The notes beneath the pieces were generated by a model. It saw nothing but the letters and a program-made list of their open reading frames with translations. It had not been told where the DNA came from and did no database searches. From Hydrogenothermaceae bacterium (GTDB lineage Bacteria; Aquificota; Aquificia; Aquificales; Hydrogenothermaceae): a DNA stretch of 8,299 nt. Below are positions 6,476 to 8,299 of the stretch, in pieces; the stretch's first letter is position 1, and each line of letters opens with the position of its first letter. The DNA is taken from positions 1 to 8,299 of the forward strand of contig DTZN01000239.1 in the NCBI GenBank assembly GCA_012961365.1, given 5' to 3'. The translations under genes were made by a program, and so were the position numbers.

Positions 6476-6729
6476 TGAGTATAGATTTAGAAAGCATAAA
6501 TCCAGATATAGTTCATGATGCAACAGGAACTTATTGTCCAATACCTATAACTGAACTTGCAAAAGTTATGAAAACTGCAAAAGTAGGACAAATTATAGAA
6601 TTGCAAGCAGACGATGAAGGGGCTATTCAAGATGTTCCTGCTTGGTGTGAAACAACTGGAAATGAATACTTAGGATACATTGATGAAGATGGGCTTTTAA
6701 GATTTTTTGTAAGGAAAACACAAGAATGA
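6475..6729 (+). CDS. tusA: TusA-family sulfur carrier protein
   Basis: Small cytoplasmic protein (84 residues) that carries persulfide sulfur on one cysteine and hands it to partner enzymes, in E. coli the Tus relay to MnmA. The TusA/SirA fold is clear: the D-A-T-G-T-Y-C-P-I-P motif with active C21, ELAKVMKTAKVGQIIEL, DDEGAIQDVPAWCETTGNE (46-64) with the usual W57-C58, and a final FFVRK strand. Its ATG overlaps the last base of the PP-loop gene stop (TAATG), with GGAGGG at 6465-6470 four bases before it. That tight coupling suggests the PP-loop protein is its sulfur acceptor. Aquificales also use TusA-like proteins in sulfur oxidation, but no sulfur-oxidation genes are here, so the biosynthetic role is favoured. 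Confidence 0.88.
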   Translation: MSIDLESINPDIVHDATGTYCPIPITELAKVMKTAKVGQIIELQADDEGAIQDVPAWCETTGNEYLGYIDEDGLLRFFVRKTQE

Positions 6730-6971
6730 GGATAAGTGCAGATTTTAAAGTTTTCCACTTACTAGAAGAGTATCCAGAATCAGAGGAATTGATAAAAAGT
6801 TATTTTGAGTTTTTTTACAAAGAGAGAATAGAAGATATAGCCTTAAAAAGGCTTTCAATTCAAGGAGCTTTTAATGTGATAGGATTATCTGAAGAAAAAC
6901 AAAAGCAGTTTTTTAAAGATTTACATGATAAATTAGGTCTTGAAATATCAAAACCTTTATTAGAAGAATAA
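6726..6971 (+). CDS. Small DUF1858-like protein of unknown function
   Basis: An 81-residue, all-helical-looking, cysteine-free protein. The start FKVFHLLEEYPESEELIKSY (7-26) and the later AFNVIGLSEEKQKQFFKDLH (48-67) resemble the two halves of DUF1858, including the version fused to DUF438/hemerythrin-like sensors, where the consensus runs LLExYPE ... LEQAAKxxGI ... LLxxLN. Unlike many DUF1858 proteins it lacks the paired cysteines between the halves, so a metal-binding role is unlikely. The ATG shares the sequence ATGA with the stop of tusA, and AAGGA lies 10 bases before it. Position between tusA and nfu suggests an accessory role in sulfur or cluster transfer, but nothing in the sequence shows what it binds. 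Confidence 0.75.
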   Translation: MRISADFKVFHLLEEYPESEELIKSYFEFFYKERIEDIALKRLSIQGAFNVIGLSEEKQKQFFKDLHDKLGLEISKPLLEE

Positions 6972-6994
6972 ATTTTAATAGTGAGGTAATTGCT

Positions 6995-7252
6995 ATGTCT
7001 GTTATTGATAGAGAAAAAGAAGTTGAAGAAGTATTAGAAAAAATTAGACCTGCTTTAGCTATTGATGAGGGTAATATAGTTTTAGTAAAAGTTGAAAATA
7101 ACGAGGTTTATTTAGAACTTATTGGAACTTGTGCAACATGTCCAGTTTCGGACCTTACTATGAAAGATACAGTTATACTTGCTATAAAGCAGTTTTTACC
7201 TTGGGTAAAAGCTGTAAAAATAGGGCAAACTAAGTTTACAATTTCAGAATGA
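6995..7252 (+). CDS. Nfu-type Fe-S cluster carrier (equivalent of the NifU C-terminal domain)
   Basis: Stand-alone Nfu domain of 85 residues. Such proteins bind a [4Fe-4S] or [2Fe-2S] cluster between two subunits and pass it to target apoproteins. The family pattern is clear: IRPALAIDEGNIVLVKVE (18-34), then IGTCATCPVSDLTMKDTV with the cluster motif C46-x2-C49-P, and the closing WVKAVKI strand. The common D-G-G-(D/N) turn reads D-E-G-N, and the usual CPSS-(x)2-T segment reads CPVSDLT, small departures. GAGGT at 6983-6987 is seven bases before the ATG. It completes, with iscU and the BFD gene, a full set of NifU domains. The last codons overlap the aroE start (ATGA). Confidence 0.92.
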   Translation: MSVIDREKEVEEVLEKIRPALAIDEGNIVLVKVENNEVYLELIGTCATCPVSDLTMKDTVILAIKQFLPWVKAVKIGQTKFTISE

Positions 7253-8103
7253 AAATAACAGTAGATATTTCTGGTGAAACTCAAGTTTACGGAATATTCG
7301 GATATCCTGTAAAGCATTCTAAATCTCCCCAGTTTCAGACTTCTGCTTTTTCTTATTACAATATTCCTGCCATTTATGTGCCATTTGAAGTAAAACCCGA
7401 AGATTTAAAAACGGCAGTAGAAGCAGTTAAAGCTTTGAACATTAAAGGAATTAATATAACAGTTCCACACAAAGAGTATATAATCCAATATATAAATGAA
7501 ATTTCAGAAGAAGTTTTATATATTGGAGCATGTAATACTGTAAAAAATATAGACGGATATTTAATTGGATATAATACAGATGCTTTTGGATTTATTGAAG
7601 GTTTAAAAGAACTGGAACCTAATTTGGCAGGAAAAAATGTTCTTGTTTTAGGAGCAGGAGGAGCATCTAGAGCCGTTATTTATGGACTTATAAAAGAAGG
7701 AGTTAGCAAAATTTATCAAGCAAATAGAACTATAGAAAAAATATTTAAAATACAAAAAGATTTTTTAAAATTAACAAAATTTGCTAAAGAAATTATAATC
7801 CCAATACCTTATGAAAAAATTGAATGCTGTGTATTAGACAGTGTAGATATTATTGTAAATACTACGTCTGTTGGCTTAAGAGAAGATGATAAACCTCTTT
7901 TTAATTATGAGGCTATATCTTCTAGGCATATTGTCATAGATATTATATATAAAAAAACTCCTCTTATTGAAACTGCACAAAAAAAAGGCTGCAAATGGCA
8001 AGATGGACTTCCTATGCTTTTATACCAAGGGGCTAAAGCTTTTGAGATATGGACTGAAAAAAATGCACCTATTGAAGTTATGAAAAAAGCCCTTTTACTG
8101 TAA
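7249..8103 (+). CDS. aroE: Shikimate dehydrogenase
   Basis: Reduces 3-dehydroshikimate to shikimate with NADPH in the aromatic amino acid pathway. The substrate site is intact: S24 and S26 in HSKSP, K75 in TVPHK and D111 in YNTDAFGF, the catalytic Lys-Asp pair. The nucleotide-binding loop LGAGGAS is at 134-140, and NRT (159-161) is the AroE-type NADP-selecting motif rather than that of quinate dehydrogenase YdiB. The C-terminal DGLPMLLYQGAKAFEIWT block is also typical. Length 284 is normal. The start ATG shares ATGA with the nfu stop and has no clear ribosome binding site, so translation probably depends on coupling to nfu. It is metabolically unrelated to the Fe-S genes upstream and seems to be a passenger at the end of the operon. 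Confidence 0.96.
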   Translation: MKITVDISGETQVYGIFGYPVKHSKSPQFQTSAFSYYNIPAIYVPFEVKPEDLKTAVEAVKALNIKGINITVPHKEYIIQYINEISEEVLYIGACNTVKNIDGYLIGYNTDAFGFIEGLKELEPNLAGKNVLVLGAGGASRAVIYGLIKEGVSKIYQANRTIEKIFKIQKDFLKLTKFAKEIIIPIPYEKIECCVLDSVDIIVNTTSVGLREDDKPLFNYEAISSRHIVIDIIYKKTPLIETAQKKGCKWQDGLPMLLYQGAKAFEIWTEKNAPIEVMKKALLL

Positions 8104-8129
8104 AAAAACCCTGCCCATGAAGAGCAGGG
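8102..8129 (-). terminator. Rho-independent terminator with its U-tract on the minus strand
   Basis: CCCTGC (8109-8114) pairs with GCAGGG (8124-8129) around a nine-base loop. On the plus strand the stem is preceded by seven As (8102-8108) and followed by AAAGTC, so there is no U-tract for aroE. On the minus strand the stem is followed by TTTTTTTA, a textbook terminator. It could stop antisense transcription into the aroE operon or end a small minus-strand RNA; the stem may also serve aroE weakly. Confidence 0.65.
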
Positions 8130-8225
8130 AAAGTCTGGGAGGAGGTTTGAGAAAACATCGGCTTTCGGTAGCTACTAATTTCTAGTTTATATTGTATATA
8201 CCTAATGTGAAATTACTGTGAAATT

Positions 8226-8234
8226 TGGTATAAT
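8226..8234 (+). promoter_or_regulatory. Extended -10 promoter of the tRNA gene
   Basis: TGG followed by TATAAT (8226-8234) is a TGN extended -10 with a perfect hexamer, ending 13 bases before the first tRNA base. No good -35 stands 16-18 bases upstream, as is common for extended -10 promoters. A direct repeat TGTGAAATT (8206-8214 and 8217-8225) lies in its place. Confidence 0.55.
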
Positions 8235-8247
8235 TTTAAACCTTATT

Positions 8248-8299
8248 GGTCGGTTAGCTCAGATGGCTAGAGCGCCTGCCCGACACGCAGGAGGTCGGA
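8248..8299 (+). tRNA. tRNA-Val(GAC), 5' part, cut by the window end
   Basis: Acceptor 5' strand GGTCGGT (8248-8254), U8-A9, D-stem GCTC/GAGC (8257-8260 with 8270-8273) around a nine-base loop containing GG, then anticodon stem CCTGC/GCAGG (8275-8279 with 8287-8291). The seven-base loop 8280-8286 is CCGACAC, which places GAC at 34-36, the anticodon for Val GUC/GUU codons. The variable loop AGGTC and the first T-stem bases follow, and the window then ends. Position 33 is C where U is nearly universal. The arm is otherwise very like bacterial tRNA-Asp, whose loop would be CUGUCAC. Identity therefore rests on the anticodon alone. Confidence 0.85.

Noticed and set aside
6839..6853. Hairpin AGCCTT-AAA-AAGGCT followed by TTTC inside the DUF1858-like gene
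   Set aside because: Short stem, minimal T-run and mid-gene position; likely chance.
8102..8129. Hairpin as an ordinary plus-strand terminator of aroE
   Set aside because: The bases after the stem on the plus strand are AAAGTC with no T-tract; the T-tract is on the minus strand.
8147..8185. 12-codon frame (TTG, MRKHRLSVATNF) after GGGAGGAGG
   Set aside because: The start is one base from the binding-site-like sequence, too close to work, and the peptide resembles nothing I know.

Overview
This AT-rich window (roughly one third G+C by eye) is densely packed with housekeeping genes. It looks like the chromosome of a thermophilic bacterium of the Aquificales, most like Hydrogenothermaceae such as Sulfurihydrogenibium. 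That is an inference from the base composition, the Lys/Glu/Ile-rich proteins, the NifU/Aquifex-type IscU and a bacterial copy of an archaeal-type ADH synthase. No rRNA is present to confirm it. There is no sign of an insertion sequence, prophage or CRISPR array.

Layout. The left edge holds the first 37 codons of a minus-strand membrane-anchored protein, divergent from argH (arginine biosynthesis). Next come bioB (biotin synthase) and an overlapping hemW-type radical SAM gene. bioB appears to have its own sigma70-like promoter inside the end of argH, followed by a BirA-like operator that runs up to the ribosome binding site. The hemW gene converges on a minus-strand gene for an ADH-synthase-like aldolase (archaeal-type entry to the shikimate pathway), which starts with TTG. 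A back-to-back promoter region (about 4567-4693) separates the aldolase from the main plus-strand operon.

The operon (4694-8103) is iscU - BFD-type [2Fe-2S] protein - PP-loop thiolase - tusA - DUF1858-like small protein - nfu - aroE. Most junctions are overlaps or gaps of 3-23 bases. The three domains of NifU (scaffold, [2Fe-2S] ferredoxin, Nfu) are all present, in NifU order, as three separate genes. A sulfur-carrier/tRNA-thiolation pair and a small unknown gene are inserted before the third. IscU and BFD are in the same frame and separated by a single amber codon. The set reads as an Fe-S assembly and sulfur-transfer module; no cysteine desulfurase is in the window. aroE is translationally coupled at the end, and with the ADH synthase links the window to aromatic amino acid synthesis.

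The right edge (8104-8299) has a hairpin whose U-tract lies on the minus strand, a gene-free stretch, and the 5' part of a plus-strand tRNA. That tRNA reads as tRNA-Val(GAC) but has C instead of the near-universal U at position 33.
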